A stretch of DNA of 64,000 bases, taken from NCBI RefSeq assembly GCF_022549775.1, contig NZ_JAKZGP010000018.1, positions 1-64,000 of the forward strand, given 5' to 3'. This DNA comes from Belliella filtrata (GTDB taxonomy: Bacteria; Bacteroidota; Bacteroidia; Cytophagales; Cyclobacteriaceae). This document shows positions 18,791-27,200 of the stretch, one piece after another (positions within the stretch are counted from its first letter, which is position 1; each line of letters starts with the position of its first letter). Made by a program: the position numbers and the translations under genes. The notes beneath the pieces were generated by a model, which saw nothing but the letters and a program-made list of their open reading frames with translations, was not told where the DNA came from and made no database searches.

Positions 18791-19156
18791 CTAAAGATGA
18801 GCTTTTAAGCCATCACTTCCTAAAATTTTCTTTCGGTGGTTTACACCCCAAGCATGCAATTCTGCTATGACACTTTTGAGCGTTTCAGAATATGCAGTTG
18901 ATTTGTATTCGGTCCTTACCGGAAAACCGTTGATAACGGTACGTGTGATCAATTGATTAGCCTCCATGTCTTTCAATTCACTGGAAAGTACTTTGGTACT
19001 CAGCTTGGGAATACTTCTTTCAATCTCTCGAAAGTGCTTATTGCCTTCCCATATCGAAATCAAAATTAAAATCTTCCATTTGCCTCCGATAATATCCAGT
19101 GTATCCCTCACGGGTAATAAGGCAGATTTACACTCATGATGTTCTAATTTTTTCAT
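18791..19156 (-). CDS. HxlR-family winged-helix regulator
   Basis: 121 residues matching the HxlR family: ...DIIGGKWKILILISIWEGNKHFREIERSIPKLSTKVLSSELKDME. This covers the winged helix, with a single Cys near the start (ECKSALLP) typical of the redox- or electrophile-sensing members. It is divergent from the DoxX gene, and the shared region carries two palindromic sites (19325-19366), which I take as its operators. It therefore probably represses or activates both itself and doxX-like gene 19414 in response to a reactive compound. Confidence 0.9.
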   Translation of the reverse strand: MKKLEHHECKSALLPVRDTLDIIGGKWKILILISIWEGNKHFREIERSIPKLSTKVLSSELKDMEANQLITRTVINGFPVRTEYKSTAYSETLKSVIAELHAWGVNHRKKILGSDGLKAHL

Positions 19157-19324
19157 CTTTGCTTAATTGTTTTACTCTAGTTACAACACATTCAAATAAG
19201 CTGTAAGCACACCAAGAACATGGCTCTGTAAGGTTTAATAAAGATTGTCTTTGCTAAATCACCCTTAGAAACCCAGTTTCAAGCAAGCTTAATTCCAACT
19301 TTTTGCTATTCGTGATAACCCGAA

Positions 19325-19366
19325 GGTAACTGATTACCTAAAGGTATCTGATTACTAATAGTAATC
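19325..19366. promoter_or_regulatory. Paired palindromic operators, probable HxlR sites
   Basis: Site 1 (19325-19338) is GGTAACTGATTACC, an imperfect palindrome with 5-bp arms. Site 2 (19350-19366) is GATTACTAATAGTAATC, a perfect 17-bp palindrome. Both share GATTAC/GTAATC. They lie between the divergent HxlR and DoxX genes and just upstream of a TAATTTTG -7-like element at 19376, so binding should influence the doxX-like promoter. Confidence 0.7.
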
Positions 19367-19375
19367 AAAGCTAAG

Positions 19376-19383
19376 TAATTTTG
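19376..19383 (+). promoter_or_regulatory. Bacteroidota -7 promoter element (TAnnTTTG)
   Basis: TAATTTTG matches TAnnTTTG and lies 31 bases upstream of the DoxX gene start. The -33 region would fall inside the operator block. Confidence 0.5.
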
Positions 19384-19413
19384 CACCATTAATTAACCAA
19401 AATCAAACGTAAA

Positions 19414-19788
19414 ATGAAAAACAAGATTCAAACCGCACTTTCTGTACTTTTTGCAATAATCATGATTAACGCAGGCTTAAATAAGTTCTTTAACTACATG
19501 CCCATGCCTGAATTATCTGATGAGATGATGGAAGTCATGGCTGGATTTATTGCCGTCAAATGGATTCTCCCCTTGGTAGCCATGGTAGAAATCATTGCAG
19601 CAATTTTGATTGTGATTCCAAAAACAAGGGTTTTGGGAGCTTTAGTTATTCTCCCAGTAATGATTGGTATAGTTGTTCATCATGCGGTACATGATGTGGC
19701 AGGTATTGGCATTTCTTTGGTACTGTTTGCAATAAATATTTGGGTCATAGCAGCTCATTGGAACCGATTATTACCTATCATTAAGTAA
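19414..19788 (+). CDS. DoxX-like small membrane protein
   Basis: 124 residues with four predicted transmembrane helices (about 5-22, 42-63, 71-92, 99-118). The first block IMINAGLNKFFNYMP is the DoxX-family signature with the conserved Asn-Lys-Phe. DoxX/DoxD-like proteins are commonly linked to quinone, thiol or electrophile stress. The divergent HxlR regulator supports this. A hairpin follows the stop. Confidence 0.8.
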   Translation: MKNKIQTALSVLFAIIMINAGLNKFFNYMPMPELSDEMMEVMAGFIAVKWILPLVAMVEIIAAILIVIPKTRVLGALVILPVMIGIVVHHAVHDVAGIGISLVLFAINIWVIAAHWNRLLPIIK

Positions 19789-19794
19789 TCAACA

Positions 19795-19828
19795 GGAGTT
19801 GGGTGCAAGTTTTAAATAACCCAACTCC
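19795..19828 (+). terminator. Hairpin after the DoxX-like gene
   Basis: Perfect 10-bp arms GGAGTTGGGT / ACCCAACTCC with a 14-base loop, 7 bases after the stop. The following AATAATTT is only a weak U-tract, so termination strength is uncertain. Confidence 0.6.
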
Positions 19829-20110
19829 AATAATTTGGCTACCAAAACATCAATCATTGTAAAGCTAAAGTATGTAAAATGATTTCCAGTTTTAGGTTTC
19901 TAAAGTGATATAATTGATCTATATGGCTCCATAACCTAAGTGAATAATTTATTGGTTATTTGGAATATAAAGTAGGTGAATTAAGTAAGTATGGGCAAAA
20001 ATAAATTGAACTAAATCAGATTTATTTAAAGGATTTAATTTATACATTTATATAAATATTTCGGTTATAAATATTTCGGTTATAAATATTTTAAAATCAT
20101 TCTTGTATTT
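19829..20110. other. Intergenic stretch with tandem repeat at its right end
   Basis: No coding region is visible. The promoter of the lipoprotein gene at 20111 must be here. The only structure seen is the TATAAATATTTCGGT repeat at 20051-20090. Confidence 0.45.
20051..20090. repeat. Tandem repeat, 15-bp unit x 2.7
   Basis: TATAAATATTTCGGT occurs at 20051-20065 and 20066-20080, followed by TATAAATATT. It ends 21 bases before the start of the lipoprotein gene at 20111, in the expected promoter/leader zone. Confidence 0.8.
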
Positions 20111-21463
20111 ATGAAGTCAAAAAATATTTGGGTGTCGATCACCATACTATTTAGTGTTCTCTATTACACCTCATGTGAACCGAAGGAAGAAGTTTCTGAA
20201 CCATTGTTTGAAGTTTTAAATACTCCAGCTTTAATAAGGTCAGGAGAAAGTTCAACTAACTTTCAATTAAAAAACACAGGTAAATCTACCTTTTCATGGG
20301 ATGTTTTTTCTGACTTACAATTTATAAGCATTTCACCATTTAGTGGAAAGCTGAGCCCAGGTCAGGTAGTAGATATCACCGCATTAATAAAAAATGACGA
20401 AATTGAGGAAGATGTTTATTATACCAACCTTACTTTTAGAGTCAATTTCTCCCAATATTATAATTCAGGTATAGGTGTGATTAATTATACAGAAAAAAAA
20501 TGGTTACTTGATGAGGCAGTTATTGATGCTGCTTATGATAAAAAAACTGACCGAATCTATGCCGTGACTGATTCAAAAAAGCTACTTTTTATTGATCCGA
20601 TTTTAAAAACAACTGAAGCGTACCCTTTGATTCATAAGCCTACATGTATTAGTCTTCATCCTGATGGAAATTTATTACTAATCGGAAATGAATCAAGTAT
20701 AAGCCATTTTGATATATCTCAAAAGAACATCATAAAAGAAACTGAAAATCTTGCACCAGTGACTAGCATAGTATTTGGTGAATCAAATTGGGCACATGTC
20801 TTAACCTCCTATCATGCAGTTTTTTTTAGCTTAAATCTTTTAACTAACGAAAGAATCACCGCTACGGGTGATTTTGAACTATATAATAACGGTTCTTTGG
20901 TCAAACATCCAACCGAACCACTGGTATATTATTTCTTTAATTTATCAGAGAAGACCCCTATTCGTATTTTCAATATTTCTCAAGGTCCTGGCCAATATGA
21001 AGGAGAGCTTATTTCAAATTCTGGTAATCCAATACCAGGAAAGATTTGGTTCTCAGATGATGGTCAGCGGCTTTATAATTTAGAAGGGAATATTTTTGAA
21101 AAAGATTTACCTAATCCAACAAGCTACAAACATGTAGGAACATTAAATCCTTATTATAGATTTTTTTCACTTATCAAACAAAATAGTATTAGTGAAGATA
21201 TTATTGGGATTCAAAACTATGCTGGGATTTTTCAGTTATCGGATAGTAAATTTTTAAAGTATAAGCCTAATTTTGAAAGGTTTGAAGAAAAGACTTTCCC
21301 TAAATTTTTGTTTGATGAAAATGATTATTTTCACGCTGTGGATAGTGAGGTATTGACTAGTTTTTTTAGTAATGATGGTCAATATTTACATTTTATATGC
21401 TCCCCTGTATTTAATGGAGAAAAGTTAAAAAATAGTGCCGTTTACACAGTTAAGGTAAGATGA
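20111..21463 (+). CDS. Lipoprotein with a beta-sandwich and a beta-propeller-like region
   Basis: 450 residues. The signal peptide is followed by YYTSCEPKEE, a lipobox with Cys at about 22. Residues about 30-115 form a short beta-sandwich (FQLKNTGKSTFSWDVFSDLQFISISPFSGKLSPGQ), which resembles BACON/Ig-like modules. The rest (about 125-450) is a repeated beta-rich pattern (IDAAYDKKTDRIYAVTDSKKLLFIDP; CISLHPDGNLLLIG) fitting a WD40/YVTN-type propeller. No enzyme motif is visible. Probably a surface or periplasmic binding protein. Monocistronic: a tandem repeat lies upstream and a terminator lies downstream. Confidence 0.75.
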   Translation: MKSKNIWVSITILFSVLYYTSCEPKEEVSEPLFEVLNTPALIRSGESSTNFQLKNTGKSTFSWDVFSDLQFISISPFSGKLSPGQVVDITALIKNDEIEEDVYYTNLTFRVNFSQYYNSGIGVINYTEKKWLLDEAVIDAAYDKKTDRIYAVTDSKKLLFIDPILKTTEAYPLIHKPTCISLHPDGNLLLIGNESSISHFDISQKNIIKETENLAPVTSIVFGESNWAHVLTSYHAVFFSLNLLTNERITATGDFELYNNGSLVKHPTEPLVYYFFNLSEKTPIRIFNISQGPGQYEGELISNSGNPIPGKIWFSDDGQRLYNLEGNIFEKDLPNPTSYKHVGTLNPYYRFFSLIKQNSISEDIIGIQNYAGIFQLSDSKFLKYKPNFERFEEKTFPKFLFDENDYFHAVDSEVLTSFFSNDGQYLHFICSPVFNGEKLKNSAVYTVKVR

Positions 21464-21485
21464 TGGTACTCTTTAGGATAATAAA

Positions 21486-21511
21486 AAATATAGATCTTTA
21501 GATCTATATTT
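21486..21511 (+). terminator. Palindromic terminator after the propeller lipoprotein
   Basis: Perfect 11-bp arms AAATATAGATC / GATCTATATTT with a TTTA loop, 22 bases after the stop. AT-rich stem but symmetrical, so it could act in both directions. Confidence 0.65.
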
Positions 21512-21649
21512 GAGAATTTCAATCAGTGAAGATGTTAAATACTAAAATTATGTTGAAAACTTTTTAATGCTTTTACTAAATGAGTAAACAAGTATGAAAG
21601 ACATTTCTCTTTGACTTTAACACTTCCATAACTAAAACTCTTCATAATT

Positions 21650-22759
21650 TTGAAACGAACAATGATTCTAACGATAAGCATTACTTTACTGATGGCAGTT
21701 GCCATTTTTCTTTATACGCTCCAACCAAAATTTGGCACAGCTCCAAGTGGAGAGCGACTGGCGTCAATACAAGCCTCTCCTAATTTCAAAAACGGTAAAT
21801 TCCAGAACATTAGTTTTACGCCTATCATGACTGAAGGCTATTCTATGACTGAAGTGATATGGAACAGCCTGTTTAAAAAATTCCCAAGACAGAAACCTTT
21901 GGAGCCTATTCCCTCAATCAAAACTGATTTATTAAATCTTTCTAAAGACAAAAATATACTGGTTTGGTTTGGACATTCATCCTACTTTATACAGCTTGAA
22001 GGAAAGCGATTTTTGATAGACCCCGTCCTAAGTGGGAACGCATCCCCTATTCCTGGAAGCAACAGATCCTTTGATGGGACAGATATTTACTCTCCTGCAG
22101 ATTTTCCAGACATTGATTATCTACTAATCTCCCACGATCACTATGATCACTTAGATTACGAAACGATCATTGGTTTGAAAAGTAAGATAAATTATGTTGT
22201 TTGTGGATTGGGTGTAGGGGCTCATTTTGAACATTGGGGTTTTGATCCTGCGAAAATAATTGAAAAGGATTGGAACGGTAAAGTAGAATTTAATGATGGA
22301 ATTACCATTCATACCGCTACTGCCAGGCACTTTTCAGGAAGGTTGTTTAAAAGAAGCAATACCTTATGGATGTCTTACATTTTAGAAACACCAGAGATGA
22401 AAATATACATTGGTGGTGATAGTGGTTACGATAAACATTTTGCTGAAATCGGTGAAAAATTTGAGGGCATAGACTTAGCAATTCTTGACAATGGTCAATA
22501 CAATTTAGCCTGGCAAGCCATTCACATGTTGCCTGATGAAGTGTTGAAAGCAGCAAAAGACCTCAACGCAAAAAGGCTAATGCCTATTCATTCTTCCAAA
22601 TTTGTACTGGCAGAACATCCTTGGGATGAACCTCTTGTGCATATCACAGCCCTTAACGAGGCATCCAACATTCCTTTAGTAACCCCCATGATCGGTGAAC
22701 AAGTAGACTTAAATGATGAAAACCAACAGTTTAAGCAATGGTGGACTAGTCTGAAATAG
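21650..22759 (+). CDS. MBL-fold metal-dependent hydrolase (NAPE-PLD/UlaG-like), membrane-anchored
   Basis: 369 residues. An N-terminal hydrophobic helix (about 4-21) anchors or exports the protein. The metallo-beta-lactamase metal site is intact: SHDHYDHLDY gives HxHxDH, with a further Asp in GGDSGYDKHF and His in MPIHSSKF. WFGHSSYFIQLEGKRFLIDPVLS at about residue 105 is the hallmark start of the NAPE-PLD/UlaG-like group. The likely role is a phosphodiesterase-type hydrolase acting on lipids or small phosphoesters at the membrane, but the substrate is not known. Single-gene unit. Confidence 0.87.
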   Translation: MKRTMILTISITLLMAVAIFLYTLQPKFGTAPSGERLASIQASPNFKNGKFQNISFTPIMTEGYSMTEVIWNSLFKKFPRQKPLEPIPSIKTDLLNLSKDKNILVWFGHSSYFIQLEGKRFLIDPVLSGNASPIPGSNRSFDGTDIYSPADFPDIDYLLISHDHYDHLDYETIIGLKSKINYVVCGLGVGAHFEHWGFDPAKIIEKDWNGKVEFNDGITIHTATARHFSGRLFKRSNTLWMSYILETPEMKIYIGGDSGYDKHFAEIGEKFEGIDLAILDNGQYNLAWQAIHMLPDEVLKAAKDLNAKRLMPIHSSKFVLAEHPWDEPLVHITALNEASNIPLVTPMIGEQVDLNDENQQFKQWWTSLK

Positions 22760-22835
22760 GGAGAATTGCGCCAAGTTGCAAGTTGCAGCTTGCTTAACAA
22801 CCAAGTACTTTGACTGTTGTAACACTCTCATCCTT

Positions 22836-22860
22836 AAGGAATAAAGCCTTTTTTTTTTTT
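22836..22860 (+). terminator. Possible terminator with T12 tract
   Basis: A short AAGG/CCTT stem is followed by twelve T residues, 77 bases after the MBL gene stop. The stem is only 4 bp, so this is weak as a hairpin even though the T-run is striking. Confidence 0.4.
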
Positions 22861-23042
22861 GCAACAACCTTAAGTGTTCCTCAAAAAACTAAATTATTTT
22901 AGATGATAAAGAAACTATAAAATTATCTCCAACCTCAATCTTTTTACCAAATGGTAAACATTGAAAAACTGATCAAAGCTAGGTCTCAATGAATGAATTG
23001 ATAAACTACATTTTATAGTTTGGGAAATTAAACAAACAACAA

Positions 23043-23429
23043 ATGGTTGACCCAAAATATACCAGTACAGATTTCACATACTACCAAGGTACTGAAGTTG
23101 AGGAAGCAGTCAGACCTATTGTGAAATATGCATTGATTGATCAAAACGGACCAATAGAAAAATTCTTTAGTGAAGAAATAAATCCTGAAACAGGTGAAAT
23201 TCTCTGGAAGATAGGGGTTGACAAAGCAATTTCTTGGTGTAGGGTTTGACTCTAATGGATTCATTGAGCTGGTTTCAATACAAGATATATATAATCAGCT
23301 TGAAATAAATATTTACAGCGGATTGCAATTGCCGCAGCTGGTGCTGTCCAATACCGTGAAAAACTGGAAAGTTTTTCAATTAAGGTTTTTCAAAATAAAC
23401 ATGAAACCCAAATTCCTGTTTATGCTTAA
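23043..23429 (+). pseudogene. Frameshifted remnant of a small gene
   Basis: Three adjacent blocks read as one protein only if frames are switched. Block 1 starts at ATG 23043 (MVDPKYTSTDFTYYQG ... EEINPETGEILWKIGVDK). Block 2, about 23221-23312 in the +1 frame, reads FLGVGFDSNGFIELVSIQD. Block 3, from about 23313 back in the first frame, reads QRIAIAAAGAVQYREKLESF and ends at TAA 23427-23429. The first frame has stops at 23247 and 23253. Two compensating indels explain this: a gene in decay or, less likely, two assembly errors. The protein family is not recognised. Confidence 0.55.
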
Positions 23430-23536
23430 TTCTCCTTGACTCACTCGATTTATTCCTGCACTCATTGTTTTGTGATTGAGAAAAATGAGGGCACTCTATA
23501 CTTTTGATTCATCATACAACTAAAAAAACCAAAAAG

Positions 23537-24283
23537 ATGAAAAGAGAATTAGTATTTTTAAGAGCCTTTGCGGTAGCAAGCGTTGCCGGAATGATATTTA
23601 TCACTTCTACGGCTTTCAAAAAACAAGGCAACCACAGATTCAGCGAAATTGATGTGGAACGCATTAATATCGTTGAAAATGATGGAACAGTAAAAATGGT
23701 CATCACCAATGTAGAACGTTTCCCTAGTGGAAATGAAATTATTAACGACAGGCCAACCAATGAAGGAAGGAAAAAGCGTTCAGGAATGTTATTCTTCAAC
23801 GAAGAAGGTATGGAGTGTGGTGGCTTTATCTATGATGGTAGAAAAACTGAAAATGGACACACTGCTGGACTTTCATTGACCTATGATCAATATGATGGAG
23901 ACCAGGTAATGCAGCTAATTATGAATGATGATAAAGTAGGTGATGAGCGGTTTGTGAGAAGTAGCATTGCCTTTATCGATCAACCTTCTAATGAAACTCA
24001 AGCAAGAAGAAGTGAAATAAATCAAGAATTGGCTGAATTAAGAAAAACCGATCGAAACGCCATGCAAGAGAAATATCAAGAATATAAAAAGCAGGGATTG
24101 GTAGGTACAGTAGACCGCATGGTCTTAGGACAAACAAGAAGTAAAAGCAATGGACTATTCCTTTTCGATGACCAGGGTATGCCAAGGGCCATGTTCTTTA
24201 TAGACAATGAAAATACGGCCAAGCTAGAATTCTATGATGATAAAGGAAATGTGATCGCTTCATTTCCCGAAACCAAAGAATAA
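23537..24283 (+). CDS. Exported protein of unknown function, about 248 aa
   Basis: The Met at 23537 (MKRELVFLRAFAVASVAGMIF) is chosen over the upstream 23504 because it starts directly before a hydrophobic signal/anchor helix (about 8-28). The mature part is rich in beta-type repeats around glycine: GMLFFNEEGMECGGFIYDG, SNGLFLFDDQGMPRAMFFID and KLEFYDDKGNVIASFPE. These three similar segments suggest an internal repeat. No enzyme motif is visible. The stop is followed by a strong hairpin (24294-24326), so it is monocistronic and not co-transcribed with the LytS-type kinase. Confidence 0.75.
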   Translation: MKRELVFLRAFAVASVAGMIFITSTAFKKQGNHRFSEIDVERINIVENDGTVKMVITNVERFPSGNEIINDRPTNEGRKKRSGMLFFNEEGMECGGFIYDGRKTENGHTAGLSLTYDQYDGDQVMQLIMNDDKVGDERFVRSSIAFIDQPSNETQARRSEINQELAELRKTDRNAMQEKYQEYKKQGLVGTVDRMVLGQTRSKSNGLFLFDDQGMPRAMFFIDNENTAKLEFYDDKGNVIASFPETKE

Positions 24284-24293
24284 ACAAGCTCAA

Positions 24294-24326
24294 AAAAGTA
24301 GTTCTATGAATCATAGAACTACTTTT
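24294..24326 (+). terminator. Perfect 16-bp stem hairpin terminator
   Basis: AAAAGTAGTTCTATGA pairs perfectly with TCATAGAACTACTTTT around a single base. The T-rich right arm supports a bidirectional or plus-strand intrinsic terminator for the 23537-24283 gene. An ATG (24306) inside the stem is therefore an unlikely start for the next gene. Confidence 0.85.
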
Positions 24327-24350
24327 CATTATTTGACTTATCAATTTCTA

Positions 24351-25382
24351 ATGAACTATTTCTTCCAAAAAATACAGCAAAATTGGCGATTTCTGCTGTT
24401 CATTTTAGTATTTGCCTATATTCAGTCCATTTACACCAGAATAAGCGTTCGAGGTAAAATATCTCCATATATTTTTACTCCTGAGTCTGCAGTGATTTCT
24501 TTGATCGAGGCTGGAGTTTTATTTTTTATCATCCTATTCTTTATCAAAAAATGGCAAAAATCTGATGTGCCAAGAGCCAATACAATGTTGAAAATATTTG
24601 GAGCATCTTTATGTTCCTACTTGGTCTTTATTCAGCTACTTGCGTTTTCTGTTGCTTTAGTATTCAACAAGATTGAACAAAACTACAACCTGCCCACTTT
24701 TACCCTTTCATTATTTTCTGATTTTTTGAAAGCAGTTATTTATGGCAGTTTTTTTCTCAGCTACTACTATTACGACAGTTACAAAAAGCATCAGCAAAAG
24801 TTGGTGATGTACAATAAAGCCCTTTCAGAAAGCAAAATCAACCAACTGAAAACACAGCTAAACCCACATTTCTTATTCAATAACCTGAATGTCTTAGACC
24901 AATTGATTGAAGAGGATAAATACAAAGCTTCTGACTTTCTCCATGAATTTGCCGAAATTTATCGCTATGTGCTCTACGCCTCTGACAAAGAATTGGTAAG
25001 TATTCAAGAAGAGCTGGATTTTGCAGAGCAGTACTTCAGGCTTATTCAGCACAAGTATGGAAGCGCTTATCAATTGAACATTGAAGCAAAGCATAAAAGA
25101 GGTCTAATCGTTCCTCTTACCTTACAATTGCTCCTTGAGAATGCCATACAGCACAATTTGGGTACGCTTGAATCCCCGATTTATATCAACTTAACAGTTG
25201 ATGGTTCAATACATGTTACCAATAACGTCCAAACAAAACGAAATACAAAACCGCTTTCAGGACGCGCACTGAAAAATCTAGCAGAACAATACCGCATACT
25301 TTCAAAACAACCCATTGAAATTAATCAATCTGAAAAGGAATTTAAGGTAAGCTTTCCAATCATTTACCAAGCATTGAAATGA
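24351..25382 (+). CDS. LytS/YehU-type sensor histidine kinase
   Basis: The start is set at ATG 24351 (MNYFFQKIQQNWRFLLF), because the in-frame ATG at 24306 lies in the terminator hairpin. This gives about 343 residues with four hydrophobic helices (about 14-30, 47-64, 78-100, 115-132). The His_kinase domain signature LKTQLNPHFLFNNLN puts the phosphoacceptor at His173. The ATP-binding part has LQLLLENAIQHN and GRALKNLAEQY, though the usual G-x-G-x-G box is partly degenerate. The stop overlaps the start of the LytTR regulator by 4 bases, giving a two-component pair. Confidence 0.88.
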   Translation: MNYFFQKIQQNWRFLLFILVFAYIQSIYTRISVRGKISPYIFTPESAVISLIEAGVLFFIILFFIKKWQKSDVPRANTMLKIFGASLCSYLVFIQLLAFSVALVFNKIEQNYNLPTFTLSLFSDFLKAVIYGSFFLSYYYYDSYKKHQQKLVMYNKALSESKINQLKTQLNPHFLFNNLNVLDQLIEEDKYKASDFLHEFAEIYRYVLYASDKELVSIQEELDFAEQYFRLIQHKYGSAYQLNIEAKHKRGLIVPLTLQLLLENAIQHNLGTLESPIYINLTVDGSIHVTNNVQTKRNTKPLSGRALKNLAEQYRILSKQPIEINQSEKEFKVSFPIIYQALK

Positions 25383-26146
25383 CAAAGGTACTCATCATTG
25401 AAGACGAAATCCCAGCAAGGAAAAAACTGAAACGCTATATAGAAGCATTATATCCTACTTCTGAAATTATGGCTGAATTGGATACCGTGGAAGCTGCTGT
25501 GGCTTTCCTTAAAATTAACCAGCCTGACCTTATTTTTTCAGACATAGAATTACTTGATGGAAATGCTTTTGAGATATATCAGCAGGTTGCTACACCCTGT
25601 CCTATAATTTTCACCACAGCCTATGATCAATTTTGGATGGATGCATTTGAGGGCAATGGCATAGCCTATTTGTTAAAGCCTTTTTCCCAAGATCGATTTC
25701 AAAAGGCATGGGAAAAATACATTCTACTGCAAAAATCTGCTTCAGAACAGGTCAATGTCATCACCAGGCTCGCCAAATTGATGCAGGAGAATTTACAAGA
25801 GAGAAAGTATAAAAAACGCTTTGTTATCAATTCAAATCATGGCATTTCTTTTTTGGATACAGCTAACATCCTATTTTTTATCGCCTCTGAAGGTGTGGTT
25901 TTCGCTTACGATAACCAAAGCAAAAAACATATGCTCACCGAGCCAACTTTAAAAGTAATAGAAGAACAGCTAGATCCTATGGCATTCTTCAGGATCAATC
26001 GATCAGAACTTGTGCACAAGCCCTTTATCGAAAAGTTAGAGCGCTACAATAAAAATACGCTTGCCATCAAATTAAAAGGGTATTCAAATCACCTCATCAC
26101 CAGTCAAAGTACTACAGCTGCATTCAGGGAATGGGTAGAAAAATAG
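25379..26146 (+). CDS. LytTR-family response regulator
   Basis: 255 residues: a receiver domain (about 1-115) with the phospho-acceptor Asp55 in LIFSDIELLDG, and a C-terminal LytTR DNA-binding domain (about 150-250, SNHGISFLDTANILFFIASEGVVFAY ... FFRINRSELVHKPFIEKLE). It is translationally coupled to the LytS-type kinase. Targets are unknown; no repeated motif near the pair points to its site. Confidence 0.92.
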   Translation: MTKVLIIEDEIPARKKLKRYIEALYPTSEIMAELDTVEAAVAFLKINQPDLIFSDIELLDGNAFEIYQQVATPCPIIFTTAYDQFWMDAFEGNGIAYLLKPFSQDRFQKAWEKYILLQKSASEQVNVITRLAKLMQENLQERKYKKRFVINSNHGISFLDTANILFFIASEGVVFAYDNQSKKHMLTEPTLKVIEEQLDPMAFFRINRSELVHKPFIEKLERYNKNTLAIKLKGYSNHLITSQSTTAAFREWVEK

Positions 26147-26538
26147 GAGTTATTATTCTTTTTTGAACAAGAAGAAGTTTCTGTTAAATCAAAAAGGTGA
26201 CTTGGAGAAGACCAAAATGATTATACAACATGCTCATTTTGTGATTAAATCTCTGAGTGCTAGATGAGCTTAATTTTAAAAGAAATGCTTGAGACCACCT
26301 GTTACATATTACTTGTAAGCTCTAGCTTCCCATCCACGGTTTTGTCAGACTAGCCAAAAACCCTTTTAATTTTAGTAGATCAATAACTCTTCAAATCAAG
26401 GGGATTTTTAGCTAATATTGGTGTCTATTAATTTTCCCTCGGATCTTTCCACTCTTAGATTATCAGTAATAAAATTGTCTGCTAGACAATGCTATTAGCT
26501 TCTTACTCTTTATAAGAATAAGTTCTTTTTAACTAAGC
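26147..26538. other. Intergenic stretch between convergent genes
   Basis: About 390 bases between the LytTR gene and the convergent DUF4625 gene. No coding region is visible. A short AAGAATAAGTTCTT inverted repeat followed by T residues near 26513 is the only terminator-like element, and it is weak. Confidence 0.4.
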
Positions 26539-27006
26539 TCATTCAATTTTTATACTGATTCCTCTTAAAGTTTGCCACCCTTCTTTATCCGTAACACGAA
26601 TCATAAAATGATAATCACCAGGATCAATATCTAAAGGGACCTCAATATCCATAGAAGTCTCGTAATTCCTTTGACCTGCTGGAATAGGATAATTCCGAAT
26701 AAACAGAAAGGGATTTACTGGGGTTTTCATTGGATTTAGATCACACTCCTCTACTTCAGTACTATGAGAATGGTGGTCAAAGTTATGGTGAATATCCAAA
26801 CTATAAGACCCTAATGCTACATTATCATGCAGTAAAACCCTGAAAGTAAATGATTCTCCTCTCTTAAGGGTACTACATTGAACAGGAAATGCATCAGGAA
26901 TGGTCATTATTATTTCTGGGTACTCTGTATCTATTTCCATTTTCTCTTCACAGCCAAAAACTAGGGCTAGGAGTGTCAAAAATATTATATTAAGGTTCTT
27001 TTTCAT
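26539..27006 (-). CDS. DUF4625-type lipoprotein, short His-rich form
   Basis: The start is set at the Met at 27006 (MKKNLNIIFLTLLALVFGC), giving 155 residues with a lipobox-like V-F-G-C. The upstream Met at 27063 adds a non-signal extension. The body contains a His cluster, DIHHNFDHHSHSTEVEECD (about residues 80-98), and later the DUF4625-like pattern YETSMDIEVPLDIDPGDYHFMIRVTDKEGW. It is the third and shortest DUF4625 gene after the TonB receptor, separated by a strong hairpin (27090-27115). A metal-binding role is inferred from the His clusters and the Zur boxes upstream of the operon. Confidence 0.75.
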   Translation of the reverse strand: MKKNLNIIFLTLLALVFGCEEKMEIDTEYPEIIMTIPDAFPVQCSTLKRGESFTFRVLLHDNVALGSYSLDIHHNFDHHSHSTEVEECDLNPMKTPVNPFLFIRNYPIPAGQRNYETSMDIEVPLDIDPGDYHFMIRVTDKEGWQTLRGISIKIE

Positions 27007-27089
27007 GGAAGCGATTTGATTTAGCAATATGAAGGAATGCTGGAATTTTAGTATTTCCAGCATTCCATAATTTTCAAGATGTAATGCAA

Positions 27090-27115
27090 CTCAAGGGGGA
27101 AATCCCCCCATTGAG
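27090..27115 (-). terminator. GC-rich hairpin between DUF4625 genes
   Basis: Arms CTCAA and TTGAG flank an inner GGGGG/CCCCC stem with a short AAAT loop, in an otherwise AT-rich area. There is no good U-tract on either strand, so it may be an attenuator or mRNA-processing structure rather than a full terminator. It would reduce expression of the last DUF4625 gene. Confidence 0.5.
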
Positions 27116-27200
27116 CTGAGCCAGCCTGCACTTATTAATTTGATCTAAGTAGTTATAAATTGATATGTTATTGATTTCTGCAACTGTAAGGTTCTATCAA

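Noticed and set aside
27081-27091. Fourth possible Zur half-site (AATGCAACTC) before the last DUF4625 gene
   Set aside because: Only one arm is present, and the other side is the GC-rich hairpin; not counted as a box.
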